From the NCBI GenBank assembly GCA_947244595.1, contig CAMXKT010000008.1:1-40581 (forward strand): a stretch of 40,581 nucleotides of DNA, in the 5' to 3' direction. Every line of letters starts with the position of its first letter. The stretch's first letter is position 1. Source of the DNA: an uncultured Oscillibacter sp. GTDB lineage: Bacteria > Bacillota > Clostridia > Oscillospirales > Oscillospiraceae. Below, piece after piece: positions 32,085-40,382 of this stretch. A model generated the notes under the pieces. It was not told the origin of the DNA and searched no databases. It saw only the letters and a list, made by a program, of their open reading frames with translations. The translations under genes and the position numbers were made by a program.

Positions 32085-33059
32085 TGCCAATTCCCCCTGG
32101 GGAGCGTCCAGCAGGTCCAGCTCCTGGAAGATCTGGGCTTCCAAATCCTCGTAGGCCCGGGGCCCCCGGGAGCGGCGCATCCGGCCCCCCAGGCGCTCGC
32201 CGCCGTCGAAGAGGTGGATGAGGTAGAACCAGACCTCCTTCATCCGCTGAGAGGCCGGGGCGGCCTGTCCGTCGGGGGCGGCCTGGGCGTAGAACTCCTG
32301 ATAGGCCCGGTAAAGCTCCGTGGTGAAGGCCTGGAGCTCCTCCTTGGTGGCGGCGGGGCCGCCCCGGAGCCGCCGGAGCAGCGCCGGGTCCGCGATGGCC
32401 CCCCGGCCGATCATGGCGGCGTCCAGCGCGGGAAAGCGGGCCTCCAGGGCCCGGACGCCGGGGACGGAGGTCAGGTCTCCGTTGTAGCACACGGGGTTTT
32501 TGCTCTCCGCCATAGCCCGCGCGAACTGGTCCATGTGCACCGCGCCCCGGTACTTCTCCGGCCGGACCCGGGGGTGGACGGTGAGGCAGGCGATGGGGTA
32601 GCGGTTGAAGATCTCCAGCAGCCGGGGGAATTCCTCCGGGACGTTGTAGCCCAGCCGGGTCTTCACGGAGACGGGGACCCTGGTGCCGGAGAACACCTGG
32701 TCCAGAAAGCGGTCCAGGCGGTCCGGGTCCATCAGCAGGCCGGAGCCCTTCCCCTTGGCGGTGACGGTGCCGGAGGGACAGCCCAGGTTCAGGTTGACTT
32801 CCTCATAGCCCATGTCCGCCAGGGCCTCCGCCGCCCAAACAAAGTCCGCCGCCTGTTTCGCCATCACCTGGGGGACCTGGGGCAGACCCTCGGGATTCTC
32901 CAGCTCCCGGCGGTCCCGGGGGGTGATGACGTGCTGGTCCGTGGGGGAGATGAAGGGGACGAAATACCGGTCCGCCCCGCCGAAGCGGGCGTGCCACACC
33001 CGGCGGAAGACCCGTTTGGTGATGCCGTCCAGGGGGGCGAAGTCAAAGCGCCGGATCAT
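32082..33059 (-). CDS. dus: tRNA-dihydrouridine synthase-like flavoenzyme
   Basis: 325 residues. The TIM barrel begins with FAPLDGITKRVFRR. NLNLGCPSGTVTAKGKGSGLL carries the catalytic Cys of the Dus family, VKTRLGY the FMN and substrate residues, and GRGAIADPAL the phosphate loop. It reduces uridines of tRNA using FMN and NADPH; which position is modified is not clear. The ATG at 33059 overlaps the stop of the ArsC-like gene in an ATGA junction, so the two are translated together. The first strand reads APLDG where most Dus proteins have APMAG. Confidence 0.86.
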   Translation of the reverse strand: MIRRFDFAPLDGITKRVFRRVWHARFGGADRYFVPFISPTDQHVITPRDRRELENPEGLPQVPQVMAKQAADFVWAAEALADMGYEEVNLNLGCPSGTVTAKGKGSGLLMDPDRLDRFLDQVFSGTRVPVSVKTRLGYNVPEEFPRLLEIFNRYPIACLTVHPRVRPEKYRGAVHMDQFARAMAESKNPVCYNGDLTSVPGVRALEARFPALDAAMIGRGAIADPALLRRLRGGPAATKEELQAFTTELYRAYQEFYAQAAPDGQAAPASQRMKEVWFYLIHLFDGGERLGGRMRRSRGPRAYEDLEAQIFQELDLLDAPQGELA

Positions 33060-33406
33060 CCCAGCTTCTCCGCCCACTCCTGGGGCTTGAAGCCGGTGAG
33101 GACGAAGCCGTCCCCCACCAGGATGGGCCGCTTTACCAGCATGCCGTCGGTGGCCAGCAGGGCGATCTGCTCCTCCTCGTCCATGGCGGGGAGCTTGTCC
33201 TTCAATCCCAGGGCCTTGTACTGGAGGCCGCTGGTGTTGAAGAAGCGCTTCAGGGGCAGGCCGCTGGCCTGATGCCACGCACGGAGCTCCTCTGCCGTGG
33301 GTTTTTCCAGCTTGATGTCCCGGACTTCAACGTCCAGGCCCTGTTCGTCCAGCCATTTTTTCGCCTTCTGGCAGGTGGTGCACTTGGGATACCAGAGCAT
33401 GAGCAT
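33056..33406 (-). CDS. ArsC/Spx-family thioredoxin-fold protein
   Basis: 116 residues. YPKCTTCQKAKKWLDEQG holds a CxxC redox pair near residue 9. VRDIKLEKPTAEEL and MLVKRPILVGDGFVLTGFK, with the conserved K-R-P, are typical of the ArsC/Spx/YffB group. It may be a glutathione-independent arsenate-reductase-like protein or an Spx-like redox switch; both are possible. GAGGAGG lies about 8 bases upstream. It sits between the M24 peptidase and dus on the minus strand. Confidence 0.85.
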   Translation of the reverse strand: MLMLWYPKCTTCQKAKKWLDEQGLDVEVRDIKLEKPTAEELRAWHQASGLPLKRFFNTSGLQYKALGLKDKLPAMDEEEQIALLATDGMLVKRPILVGDGFVLTGFKPQEWAEKLG

Positions 33407-33421
33407 GGGGGATTCCTCCTC

Positions 33422-34513
33422 TTAGAGAATGATCAGTTCTTTGGGGGCCTTGGTCAGGTTCCGGCGGCCCTCCGGGGTGATCAGGATCACGTCCTCAATG
33501 CGGACGCCCAGCTTGCCGGGGATGTAGATACCCGGCTCCGCCGAGATCACCGCTCCGGCGGGGAGGGGCTTTTCATTGGAGGACGCGGCGTTGGGGGCCT
33601 CGTGGATCTCCACGCCTACCCCGTGGCCGAAGCTGTGGGAGAAGTACTCCCCATAGCCCGCCTCCGCGATGACGCTTCTGGCGGCGGCGTCCACGTCCTT
33701 GCCGGGGACCCCGGCCCGGGCGGCGGCGATGCCCGCCTCCTGGGCGGCCAGAACGGTCTTGTAGACCCGCTCCATCTCCTCCGTCACGGACCCCACCGCC
33801 ACGGTGCGGGTCATGTCGGAGCAGTAGCCGTCGTAGACGCAGCCGAAGTCCATGGTGACGAACTCCCCGGACTGGATCTCCTTCTCCGAGGGCACGCCGT
33901 GGGGCAGGCTGCCGTTGGGCCCGGAAACCACAATGGGGTCGAAGGACATGTCCGACGCGCCGTAATGCAGCATCAGATACTGGAGCCGGGCGGCGATCTC
34001 CTTCTCCGTCACGCCGGGGCGGATTTCCTTTAAGATGTCCTCCAAGGCCCGCTCGGCGACGCCCTGGGCGGCCTCCATGGCTTGGAGCTCCTCGGCATCC
34101 TTGGTCTGCCGGAGCTTTAAGATGGGCTCGGAGGCGGGGACCAGTTCGCAGGGGGGATGGCCCTCCTCGTCCAGGGCCTTTTCCAGCCGCCGGAAGGACT
34201 GGACGGACATGGCCGCGTCCTCAAAACCCAGGCGGCGGATGCCCTTCAGGAACACCAGCTCCTTGAGCTGGTCCAGGAGGCCCTTCCCGGGCTTTACCTC
34301 CCGGAGCTCCGCCCCCTCCAGGCGGCGGGCGGCGGCCTCCGTGTACCGGGCGTCGGTGAAGAAAATCGCGTCCTTCCGGGTCACCAGGGCCGTGGCGTCG
34401 GCCCCCGGGGTGAAGAAGCCGGAGGCGTAAAAGCGGTTGGCCTCTCCGGTGAGGAGGATGGCGTCCAGGTTTTCCGCCTCTAGGGCGGAGGAGATGTTGA
34501 CGTAATGATTCAT
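33422..34513 (-). CDS. pepP: M24-family Xaa-Pro aminopeptidase
   Basis: 363 residues. The N-terminal creatinase-like domain (1-135) has FYASGFFTPGADATALVT. The catalytic pita-bread domain carries metal ligands D222 (VTMDFG), D233 (CSDMTRT), H297 (GHGVG), E326 (SAEPGIY) and E340 (RIEDV). It removes N-terminal residues before proline and needs two metal ions, often Mn or Co. AAAGGA precedes the ATG at 34513. It is followed 15 bases later by the ArsC-like gene. The gene symbol pepP is used loosely; other bacterial names exist. Confidence 0.9.
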   Translation of the reverse strand: MNHYVNISSALEAENLDAILLTGEANRFYASGFFTPGADATALVTRKDAIFFTDARYTEAAARRLEGAELREVKPGKGLLDQLKELVFLKGIRRLGFEDAAMSVQSFRRLEKALDEEGHPPCELVPASEPILKLRQTKDAEELQAMEAAQGVAERALEDILKEIRPGVTEKEIAARLQYLMLHYGASDMSFDPIVVSGPNGSLPHGVPSEKEIQSGEFVTMDFGCVYDGYCSDMTRTVAVGSVTEEMERVYKTVLAAQEAGIAAARAGVPGKDVDAAARSVIAEAGYGEYFSHSFGHGVGVEIHEAPNAASSNEKPLPAGAVISAEPGIYIPGKLGVRIEDVILITPEGRRNLTKAPKELIIL

Positions 34514-34710
34514 AGAGAAGCAGTCCTTTAGTCGCCCTGACGGGCGGGGTGGATTCAGCTAGGATGCTAGCTGGTTCATTGCACCCCCCATTTTCTCTTT
34601 TCCTTCCAGAAGGAAAAGAGAAAACGGGCCGTGCACGGTCCAAAAGAGAAAAGGAAGTATGGGCCCTTCGGGCCTAATTTTTTCCCTTCTATCGGTGAGA
34701 TATTTCCAGC
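34514..34710. repeat. Inverted-repeat-rich intergenic region
   Basis: Without a gene. It holds a 7-bp dyad CAGCTAG/CTAGCTG (34556-34573), a 16-bp perfect inverted repeat with a 2-base gap (34591-34624), the palindromic GGCCGTGCACGGTCC (34627-34641), and a copy of AAAAGAGAAAAGGAAG at 34642-34657. A plus-strand terminator ends it. Confidence 0.75.
34661..34683 (+). terminator. Orphan plus-strand terminator
   Basis: GGGCCC / GGGCCT arms with a TTC loop are followed by AATTTTTT. No plus-strand gene lies upstream, so it may end a non-coding transcript of the repeat region. Confidence 0.55.
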
Positions 34711-34962
34711 TTACCAGTCGTGGCGGGTGGTGAAAATCCCGGCGTCCTCCAATGCGGATAGAATGGATTCAATTCGCTGAAAGCATTCCGGGTCGTCCAG
34801 GTTGTCGTCATTTAAAATGCGGCGGATTCCCTCCAGAGCCCGCATGGCTTTCGATTCCGTTTCCGCAGCAATTTTCTTGACGGTTTCCTCGTCTTTCAAA
34901 TATCGCATGGCTTCCAGGCCGATGGCCTGGGCCGCCAGCTCTTCCTGTGCGGTCAATTCCAT
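34711..34962 (-). CDS. Small helical protein divergent from an XRE regulator
   Basis: 83 residues, Glu- and Ala-rich and mostly helical (TAQEELAAQAIGLEAMRYL, AAETESKAMRALEGIRRIL), ending in GIFTTRHDW. AAGGAGG lies about 6 bases before the ATG at 34962. Its promoter and leader carry both 19-bp operator sites shared with the XRE gene. The function is unknown; the gene arrangement recalls regulator-effector or toxin-antitoxin pairs, but no such fold is recognisable. Confidence 0.68.
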   Translation of the reverse strand: MELTAQEELAAQAIGLEAMRYLKDEETVKKIAAETESKAMRALEGIRRILNDDNLDDPECFQRIESILSALEDAGIFTTRHDW

Positions 34963-34975
34963 AAAAACCTCCTTG

Positions 34976-35047
34976 TGACATTTAGTGAATGTCAACTGCT
35001 CTTACAGGATACCATAAAATGGCCTAAATGACAATCACTAAATGTCA
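34976..35047. promoter_or_regulatory. Two inverted 19-bp operators in a divergent promoter
   Basis: TGACATTTAGTGAATGTCA (34976-34994) and, in reverse orientation, TGACATTTAGTGATTGTCA (35029-35047) differ at one base. Each is a partial palindrome with TGACA/TGTCA ends. The minus-strand promoter has -35 TTGTCA (35029-35034, inside the second site), 17 bp, -10 TATCCT (35006-35011). The second site also covers the region just before the XRE start. Confidence 0.8.
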
Positions 35048-35059
35048 GGGATGGTTTTC

Positions 35060-35308
35060 ATGTACAAGAATCGGGCCCCGGATGGGCGATACAATCTCTG
35101 CGGTTCCCAAGTGGCCGCTTTGCGCAAAGCTAGGGTGCCGAAGCTGTCCCAGCGGGGGTTGGCGGACCTGCTCCAACTGGGCGGATTGGACGTGGACAAG
35201 AACGCGGTCCAGCGCATTGAGAGCGGGGAGCGGTTTGTGACGGACATTGAGCTGAAAGCCCTGGCCCAGGCGCTGGGCGTGACGGTGGAGAAATTATTGG
35301 AAACGTAG
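35060..35308 (+). CDS. Small XRE-type regulator
   Basis: 82 residues. The XRE helix-turn-helix is KLSQRGLADLLQL with VQRIESGERFVTD; the overall pattern matches the regulator at 4337-4588, about 30 kb away. ATG 35060 is chosen because AGGGATGG precedes it; ATGs at 35042 and 35051 are also in frame. It is predicted to bind the two 19-bp sites on its own promoter and so control both itself and the divergent small gene (inference). A terminator follows. Confidence 0.85.
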   Translation: MYKNRAPDGRYNLCGSQVAALRKARVPKLSQRGLADLLQLGGLDVDKNAVQRIESGERFVTDIELKALAQALGVTVEKLLET

Positions 35309-35340
35309 GAGCTCCAGGTTTCTGGAGCTCCTGTTATTTA
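35308..35340 (+). terminator. Terminator of the XRE gene
   Basis: AGGAGCTCCAG / CTGGAGCTCCT arms with a 3-base loop are followed by GTTATTT. Confidence 0.75.
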
Positions 35341-35373
35341 TCCCTTGGGCGGGGAAGCCCCCGCCCGGTTGGT

Positions 35374-35799
35374 TTATCCCATGGACCCGCTGCCGCCCAT
35401 GAGGGCGGTCATCTCCTTGATCCGCTCCAGCGGGAAGGGCGGGGCGCACAGGGGTTTCATGGCGATGCTCATGAGCTTCATGGGGTTGTCGTCCGCCGCC
35501 ACCCGGTTGGAGCTGAGAGTCCCGCAGCGGCGGCAGCGGTGGACCACGGCCCACTCGCCGCCTTTGCGGACCCACACGGCGATGGGGTCCATGACCCCGC
35601 CGCAGTCCGCCGCCCGGTCCCCGGGCTCCACGTCCAGGTGGACGCTGGAAAGGCAGTTGGGGCAGTGGTTGCGGTGGTCCCCGCCCGCTCCCGCCGGGGT
35701 GACCAGACGGCCGCAGACCCGGCAGGTGAAAGCGTCGGTGCAGGGGTGGGTTTTGTAGTAGCCTTTTTCGTATTGCTTGCGTTTATTCTCGCGGTTCAT
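35374..35799 (-). CDS. RNHCP-domain zinc protein
   Basis: 141 residues. The central motif DHRNHCPNCLSSVHLD gives the RNHCP name; CRVCGRLV before it and CRRCGTLSSNRVAADDNP after it supply further Cys pairs for zinc binding. The role of the family is unknown; the domain is often predicted to bind nucleic acid. AGGAGG precedes the ATG at 35799. It lies downstream of pyrG in the same direction with no terminator between, so cotranscription is likely. The C-terminal tail is Met- and Gly-rich. Confidence 0.88.
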   Translation of the reverse strand: MNRENKRKQYEKGYYKTHPCTDAFTCRVCGRLVTPAGAGGDHRNHCPNCLSSVHLDVEPGDRAADCGGVMDPIAVWVRKGGEWAVVHRCRRCGTLSSNRVAADDNPMKLMSIAMKPLCAPPFPLERIKEMTALMGGSGSMG

Positions 35800-35907
35800 G
35801 GTGTTCCTCCTGAAGATGTTCCAGAGCTTCCGGGAGGAATGGCGGATTGTGATTTGCCAGCCTCCCGATCAGGAGACACTCTCCGCGGCAACGAATTTCA
35901 GTTTCAT
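35783..35907 (-). other. Possible small frame-shifted reading frame
   Basis: AAGGAG precedes ATG 35907, but that frame stops after 12 codons (TGA at 35869-35871). The +1 frame runs on to 35783 as a protein-like 40-residue sequence (CRGECLLIGRLANHNPPF) that overlaps the RNHCP start, yet has no start codon. This could be a degraded gene, a frameshift or chance. Confidence 0.25.
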
Positions 35908-35921
35908 AAGATAGATACTCC

Positions 35922-37541
<1,620 letters not shown>

Positions 37542-37594
37542 CTATTCTTTCGTTCTGCCCGGCGGGCCATCCGCCGGACTGCATATACCAATTC

Positions 37595-37623
37595 ATATTA
37601 TCATCTGGGCCCCCGCTTGTCAA
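37595..37623 (-). promoter_or_regulatory. pyrG promoter
   Basis: Consensus -35 TTGACA (37618-37623), 17-bp spacer, -10 TAATAT (37595-37600) on the minus strand. The leader of about 55 bases holds a stem CCGGCGG/CCGCCGG (about 37560-37580) with no U-tract. Confidence 0.85.
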
Positions 37624-38019
37624 CGGCGCGGAGGGCCGTAAAGGGGGAAAAGAATGGACGAAATCGGCCGGCGCGCGAACATAAAGAATCCCCCCGAAAG
37701 GGGGGATTAAGGCTTGTTTGAAAAATGTCAAAATGCCCAACCAGCAGATCTTTCGCCCCAATACTTCCCGGATTTTTCTTGAAATCCATCCAGGATTCCT
37801 GCGAAAAATCCTGTTTGTCTTGGGACAAAATCCCTTACCGCTGTGCATTCCTCCATTTTCAAACGGCGCCTAGGAGAGGCCGCCGCGGAAAAGCGGCCGG
37901 CTCTTTTCCCAAAACCCGGCGCGCGGCCCGGCAAAGCGGCTGTGGGTTGGGGAAGAGGAGCAAAGGGCAAAGGAAGGAATCCCCGCAGGGGCCGCCCGGA
38001 GGAAGGGCCTTCTTTTCTC
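37624..38019. other. Non-coding gap of about 400 bases
   Basis: No convincing gene. It holds a 9-bp stem AATCCCCCC-GAAA-GGGGGGATT (37687-37708), an inverted repeat GGATTTTTC/GAAAAATCC (37770-37778 and 37803-37811), and a GGCCGC/GCGGCC hairpin near 37875-37897. The composition shifts from A+T-rich (37680-37860) to very G+C-rich. A 75-codon minus-strand frame (37601-37828) overlaps the pyrG promoter and lacks a ribosome site, so it is unlikely to be real. Confidence 0.6.
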
Positions 38020-38265
38020 TCAGTTTCGTTCCCGGGCGGAGCCGATCATGAAATCGAGAAAGGCCGGCACATCCCGGGCGTCCGAGAGACTGATCCGCAG
38101 GCCTTCCTGTCTGGGGCGCATGGCCAGGAGCATTTGCCGGGCGGTGTGATCCTTCTTTAAATCGCAGCGGACGCCGTCCGGCAAATGGAGCAACACTTGT
38201 CCCCGGCTGTGCGCCACCACATTTAAAAAGTTGTCCGCGTCAGGGAGCATTAAAATTTGGAACAT
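38020..38265 (-). CDS. Small protein, possibly HPr-like
   Basis: 81 residues. GAGGAGG lies 5-6 bases before the ATG at 38265. The order DNFLNVVAHSRGQVLLHLPDG, then VRCDLKKDHTARQMLLA and LRISLSDARDVPAFLDFM resembles the second half of an HPr fold (strand, loop, helix, strand, helix), without the phosphorylated His15 region. This likeness is weak and by eye; the function is unknown. It is divergent from the AraC gene. Confidence 0.65.
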   Translation of the reverse strand: MFQILMLPDADNFLNVVAHSRGQVLLHLPDGVRCDLKKDHTARQMLLAMRPRQEGLRISLSDARDVPAFLDFMIGSARERN

Positions 38266-38405
38266 AAGCGGCCTCCTCTTAAAAAATTCGAATTTGCTCT
38301 TGTGGTTTTCGTTGGATTCTGATAGGATGATACCACCAAAAACCAGAAGACGGTAGAAAGAAAACGCCAAATTCCTGGCATAAAACCGTCAGGATGGAGG
38401 AAGCC

Positions 38406-39350
38406 ATGGCTTTCAGCCTCTGTAATTCCATCACCGACCGGCAGAGCCGGGAACTGGTCCGGCACGGCACGCCGCCTTTTCCCCTGGCCTGTTACCGGCA
38501 TGACAGCGAGTCGGTGAACGCGGTGCCCTGGCATTGGCACGACGAGCTGGAAACGGTCCTGGTTAAGAAGGGACGGGTCACCGTTTTTGTGGAAGGGGAA
38601 AGCCGGGAACTAGGACCGGGAGAGGGCTGCTTTGTCACTGCCGGGGCCCTTCATCACGTCCGGCGGGAGAGGGAGGAGCCGGTGGACCTTCACTCTATGG
38701 TCTTTCATCCCCGTCTGGTGGGAGGAAGCATGGAGAGCGTCTTCTGGCAGGATTATTTACAGCCGTTGTTGTCCGCTGCCAACCGGTGCGTCTGGCTGTC
38801 GGAGGGCGTCCCTTGGGAACGGGAGGCTCTGGAGGCCATGGAGACGGCCTGGCGTGCTTGCGGGGAAGAACAGCCGGGGTTTGAGTTTCAGGCCCGGGAA
38901 GGGCTTTCCCGGCTGGTGTTCCTTCTCTCCGCTCACTGCCCGGCGGCGAAGAAGCCCCCTTCGGAGAAAGCCCTGCGGGAGGGGGAGCGGATCAAAGCCA
39001 TGCTACGCTACATTGAGGAACACTATAGCGGGGAGTTGACGGTGGCTCAAATTGCCCGGAGTGCCGCTGTCAGCGAGAGCGAATGCCTCCGCTGCTTTCG
39101 AAATATGATCGGCGCGGCCCCGATCCAGTATGTCAAGCAGCTCCGGATCCGGCGCGCGGCGGAGCTGCTGGAGTCCACGGAGGAAGCGGTCGCGGCGATC
39201 GGAGCGGCCTGCGGCTTTCAGGAGATGAGTTATTTCAGCCGGACATTCCGGGCACTGAAGGGCTGTACGCCCAGCCGCTACCGGGAGGAGAGGCGGGCGG
39301 CTGAAGCGGTATGCCGGGCAGTGGAGAACGGCGGCCCGGCAGAAAAATAG
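38406..39350 (+). CDS. AraC-family regulator with cupin domain
   Basis: 314 residues. The N-terminal cupin (about 35-110) has PWHWHDELETVLVKKGRV and ELGPGEGCFVTAGALHHV, with the usual His and Glu positions. The C-terminal pair of helix-turn-helix motifs is IARSAAVSESECLRCFRNMIG and IGAACGFQEMSYFSRTFRALKGCTPSRYR. It probably senses a small sugar-like ligand, as in the family. GGAGG lies just upstream of ATG 38406; ATG 38394 is an alternative. It stands alone, and no catabolic operon is visible beside it. Confidence 0.9.
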   Translation: MAFSLCNSITDRQSRELVRHGTPPFPLACYRHDSESVNAVPWHWHDELETVLVKKGRVTVFVEGESRELGPGEGCFVTAGALHHVRREREEPVDLHSMVFHPRLVGGSMESVFWQDYLQPLLSAANRCVWLSEGVPWEREALEAMETAWRACGEEQPGFEFQAREGLSRLVFLLSAHCPAAKKPPSEKALREGERIKAMLRYIEEHYSGELTVAQIARSAAVSESECLRCFRNMIGAAPIQYVKQLRIRRAAELLESTEEAVAAIGAACGFQEMSYFSRTFRALKGCTPSRYREERRAAEAVCRAVENGGPAEK

Positions 39351-39378
39351 GGAAAAAAGGGGAAGAAACGGATGCCTC

Positions 39379-39407
39379 TTGTAAATTGCGGAGGCCTGTG
39401 GTAGAAT
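39379..39407 (+). promoter_or_regulatory. Promoter of the DivIVA-like gene
   Basis: -35 TTGTAA (39379-39384), 17-bp spacer, -10 TAGAAT (39402-39407). It lies 34 bases before the start codon. Confidence 0.65.
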
Positions 39408-39441
39408 TATAGGGAAACTTTTGAGAGGGAACGGTAGCCGT

Positions 39442-40065
39442 ATGGAAAATTATTCCTTTAAAAGCGTGGCTTTCGGCGGATTTGACAAGCAGGATGTGGT
39501 GCGGTATTTAGAGCAGTCTTCGGAAAAAGCCGCCGCCATCCAGCGGGAATTGGAGATGGAAAATGAAACCCTCCGCAAGGAGGTGGAGGAACAGACGGCG
39601 GAATTGGAAACGCTCCGCGCGCAGGTAGAGGAACTGGCCGCCGAACGGGACCGGGTCCGGGAGCGGCTGGAGACGGAAACCGCCGCCCGGGCGGATTTGG
39701 AACCGCTGCGGGCCTTGGAAAAGGATGTGGCCAGGCTCACCGCCGAGCGGGACGCCCTCCGGCCTGACGCGGAGACTTACGCCCGGTTCCGGGAGCGGTT
39801 GGGCGCCATTGAGTGTGAGGCTCGGAAACGGGCCGACGACTTGGAGGAGGAAGCGGCGGCCCAGACCCGCCGGACGGTGGAGGCGTTCCGGAGTCAGTAC
39901 CAGCGGTTGATGAGCGCCTTTGAGTCCACCGCCGGGCACGTGAACGGCGAACTGCGGAAAATTGAGGTGGCGCTCAGCCAGCTGCCCCGGGCTCTGGACC
40001 AGACGGGGGCGGAGCTGAATGAGCTGTCTTCCCGCTTGGAGAAAAAGTCGGAAGAAAAGGACTGA
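39442..40065 (+). CDS. DivIVA-like coiled-coil protein
   Basis: 207 residues. The N-terminus FKSVAFGGFDKQDVVRYLEQ is a DivIVA-type membrane-targeting start. A long coiled coil follows from about 25 to 110 (Glu- and Arg-rich heptads) and a second from 120 to 200. It probably localises to septum or poles, as DivIVA and related clostridial proteins do (family knowledge). GAGGGAA lies upstream of ATG 39442; TTG 39421 is less likely. The HMA-like gene follows after 57 bases. Confidence 0.85.
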   Translation: MENYSFKSVAFGGFDKQDVVRYLEQSSEKAAAIQRELEMENETLRKEVEEQTAELETLRAQVEELAAERDRVRERLETETAARADLEPLRALEKDVARLTAERDALRPDAETYARFRERLGAIECEARKRADDLEEEAAAQTRRTVEAFRSQYQRLMSAFESTAGHVNGELRKIEVALSQLPRALDQTGAELNELSSRLEKKSEEKD

Positions 40066-40122
40066 GAATGAAAAAACGCGGCCAGGGAAAACTACTTCAA
40101 ACGTTTGGAAGGAGCGATTTTC

Positions 40123-40341
40123 ATGGCCCGTTTGAGCACCTATTTTTCCCTGGAGAACCCCGGGGACAAGCACGACGAGAAGCTGCTGAAGCAGGGGCTG
40201 GACATGCTGCCCGGCGTAAACTCTGTCAGTCTCAGCGGCCGGGGCTGCGTGGCGGTGGACTACGATTCCACCGGTGTCCGCCAGGAGCAGATCCGGCAAA
40301 AGGTTCAGGAGCTGGGATACCAGCTGAAGTGTGAGGACTGA
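40123..40341 (+). CDS. HMA-like small protein without CxxC
   Basis: 72 residues. The beta-alpha-beta-beta-alpha-beta pattern (KQGLDMLPGVNSVSLSGRG, VAVDYDSTGVRQEQIRQKV, ELGY) is that of heavy-metal-associated (HMA) domains. The metal-binding CxxC between strand 1 and helix 1 is missing: LENPGDKHDEK occupies the loop. AAGGAG lies about 8 bases before ATG 40123. It may bind another ligand or act as a partner; two single Cys remain (in GRGCVAV and LKCED). Confidence 0.75.
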   Translation: MARLSTYFSLENPGDKHDEKLLKQGLDMLPGVNSVSLSGRGCVAVDYDSTGVRQEQIRQKVQELGYQLKCED

Positions 40342-40347
40342 AAAAAC

Positions 40348-40376
40348 TTGACACGGCGGGCAAGTCTTGCTAATAT
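40348..40376 (+). promoter_or_regulatory. Promoter of the T-box leader
   Basis: Consensus -35 TTGACA (40348-40353), 17-bp spacer, -10 TAATAT (40371-40376). It begins 7 bases after the stop of the HMA-like gene. Confidence 0.88.
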
Positions 40377-40382
40377 ACTATA

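Noticed and set aside
34711..35308. Calling the 35-kb divergent pair a toxin-antitoxin system
   Set aside because: The arrangement is suggestive, but typical TA pairs are co-directional and the small protein has no recognisable toxin motif.
37601..37828. 75-codon minus-strand frame in the pyrG upstream gap
   Set aside because: It runs through the pyrG promoter and the hairpin at 37687-37708 and has no ribosome site; more likely non-coding repeat sequence.
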